Below are positions 62,877 through 64,000 of a stretch of DNA of 64,000 bases, piece by piece; position 1 is the stretch's first letter; the number at the start of each line of letters is the position of its first letter. The DNA lies in the NCBI RefSeq assembly GCF_000621705.1, contig NZ_KK211332.1, positions 186,001 to 250,000 on the forward strand, read 5' to 3'. Made by a program: the position numbers and the translations under genes. This stretch comes from Prolixibacter bellariivorans ATCC BAA-1284. Lineage in GTDB: Bacteria > Bacteroidota > Bacteroidia > Bacteroidales > Prolixibacteraceae. A model generated the notes under the pieces. It worked only from the letters and a program-made list of their open reading frames with translations, did not search any database and had not been told where the DNA came from.

Positions 62877-63632
62877 CTATTTATCTATCCATTTTTTAAA
62901 TTCTCTTACTTTGTCTTTACTCACGATTAAATCATAAATAGGTTTATCACTATTCAATTTAATTTTTAATCTGCTTGATGAATAGCTATGTATATCATCT
63001 ATTTCATTTATATTAACAATGCAATTTCTATTGATTCTGAAAAACTTATCCGGATCAATTTTTTCCTGTAAATTATCGAGAGAATAGTCAATCGCATAAT
63101 CTTTATCTGCCAATGTTCTTAGAAATGTAGCTCGTTCCATTATGTAAAAACAAGCAATCTCTTTGTCTGGAATTGATTTATAATTTTCTCCCACTCTTAT
63201 CAGAAAACGGTTTTTATACCCCTTATTCAATTCATTCAGTAATTGCCTGATCACTTCATTATTTTTTGAAGCATTGTAATGAATTGATTTAAACTTTTCG
63301 ATAGCTCTACGCAAATTGCTTTCTTCAATGGGTTTTAACAAGTAATCTACACTATTCACTTTAAATGCCGAGAGCATATATTCATCGTAAGCTGTGGTGA
63401 AAATAACAGGTATATCAATTTTCATCGTTTCAAACAATTCAAAGCAGAGCCCGTCATCTAGTTGAATATCCATAAATATTAAGTCAGGATTAGGATGGCT
63501 CTGAAACCAGTTGATTGTCGATTCAACGGTTTGAGTAATTCCGATAATATTTATATCGGTATCAATTTTCTTTAAAAGACCTACAAGACCTTCAACTGCT
63601 GGATTCTCGTTTTCTGTTATTAAAACATTCAT
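62877..63632 (-). CDS. LytTR-family response regulator
   Basis: A 251-residue protein with a receiver domain (about 2-120: acidic pocket EN.., phospho-acceptor Asp in PDLIFMDIQLDDG, FTTAYDEYMLSAF, Lys in YLLKPIEE) and a C-terminal LytTR DNA-binding domain (about 140-250: FRINRNCIVNINEIDDIHSY). It starts four bases inside the upstream kinase gene, so the pair is translationally coupled. It probably controls a small set of genes in response to an envelope signal. Confidence 0.95.
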   Translation of the reverse strand: MNVLITENENPAVEGLVGLLKKIDTDINIIGITQTVESTINWFQSHPNPDLIFMDIQLDDGLCFELFETMKIDIPVIFTTAYDEYMLSAFKVNSVDYLLKPIEESNLRRAIEKFKSIHYNASKNNEVIRQLLNELNKGYKNRFLIRVGENYKSIPDKEIACFYIMERATFLRTLADKDYAIDYSLDNLQEKIDPDKFFRINRNCIVNINEIDDIHSYSSSRLKIKLNSDKPIYDLIVSKDKVREFKKWIDK

Positions 63633-64000
63633 ATTATTAAAGGGACTTTAACCATAAAATACTCTTCTGATTTTGAAATAATAATTTCTTTGCCCGTTAC
63701 CAGTCGTATTCGTTCATTCAGATTTTTAAGCCCGATTTTTGTTGAAGCAATTTGAGTGGCCATTTTCTGTATGTTATTATTAACCACAATATACCCGTTT
63801 TCCAGATAAATATGAATTATCAATGGTTTGTCAACAGTAGCCATATTGTGTTTTATGGCATTCTCAACCAAAAGCTGCAGTGACACTGGTAATATTTCAT
63901 GCACATATTCATTCTCTTTGATATCAATATGAAGGGCTATCTTTCCTTCATTTCTTATTTGATGCATATAAAAATAATCCCTTATAAAATCTATTTCCTC
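63629..64000 (-). CDS. LytS/YehU-type sensor histidine kinase (partial)
   Basis: The C-terminal 124 residues are present; the gene continues past the right edge. The frame is open to base 64000 (EEIDFIRDYFYMHQIRNEGK). The ATPase domain shows the N box LQLLVENAIKHNM and the G-like region IGLKNLNERIRLV. It belongs to the kinases that partner LytTR regulators, and it overlaps the regulator gene by four bases. Sensor region and membrane helices are outside the window. Confidence 0.92.
   Translation of the reverse strand, partial: EEIDFIRDYFYMHQIRNEGKIALHIDIKENEYVHEILPVSLQLLVENAIKHNMATVDKPLIIHIYLENGYIVVNNNIQKMATQIASTKIGLKNLNERIRLVTGKEIIISKSEEYFMVKVPLII

Overview
The window looks like the chromosome of a marine or sediment Bacteroidota, most likely of the Marinilabiliales/Prolixibacteraceae type. 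The evidence is SusC/SusD pairs, FecR/ECF-sigma envelope signalling, S1 sulfatases, TAnnTTTG-type -7 promoter boxes, start codons without strong Shine-Dalgarno sequences, and many short palindromic intergenic repeats. This taxonomy is inferred from gene content only. No rRNA or tRNA gene was seen.

1-19.7 kb is a polysaccharide utilisation region on the minus strand. An ECF sigma factor, a FecR anti-sigma factor, a SusC receptor with an STN signalling domain and SusD are followed by a GH2 enzyme, GH43, a second GH2 (LacZ-like), a glycerophosphodiesterase and a sulfatase. A frameshifted GH43-like remnant lies between the GH genes. Beta-galactosidase-type enzymes plus a sulfatase suggest a sulfated, galactose-containing glycan. 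The formylglycine-generating enzyme needed to activate such a sulfatase is encoded at 30.7 kb.

19.9-27.9 kb holds a transporter remnant, a membrane-anchored thioredoxin and a complete TetR-TolC-adaptor-RND efflux operon ending in a P-II-like PG0541-family gene. Two near-identical palindromic sites upstream of tetR are candidate operators. 28-38 kb holds housekeeping and metabolic genes: TIM-barrel isomerase, pentapeptide-repeat protein, MBL hydrolase, formylglycine-generating enzyme, MarC, enolase, carbonic anhydrase, isochorismatase and a methyltransferase. At 35.1 kb there is a clear fluoride riboswitch in front of crcB-DUF190-eno. 37.7-38.8 kb is a repeat zone with a 21-bp minisatellite and several 25-30 bp palindromes. 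38.8-43.9 kb is a second sigma/FecR/TonB-receptor module, followed by NudC.

45-62.4 kb is the most unusual part. Single, mostly AT-rich, unrelated genes lie almost all on the minus strand. They are separated by structured 140-250 bp repeats with imperfect inverted arms and GTT/AAC borders, and the two ends of individual gene units carry matching 9-14 bp motifs. This is the architecture of an integron-type cassette array without a visible integrase (a CALIN-like cluster). Its cargo includes an AbiC-like abortive-infection protein, an AAA_13/RloC-like ATPase with a zinc-hook motif, a HEPN-motif protein, and several secreted or lipoprotein unknowns (DUF6624, transglutaminase-like, DUF4304-like). 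Some units are non-coding and some hold gene fragments. The window ends in a LytTR response regulator and a truncated LytS-type kinase.
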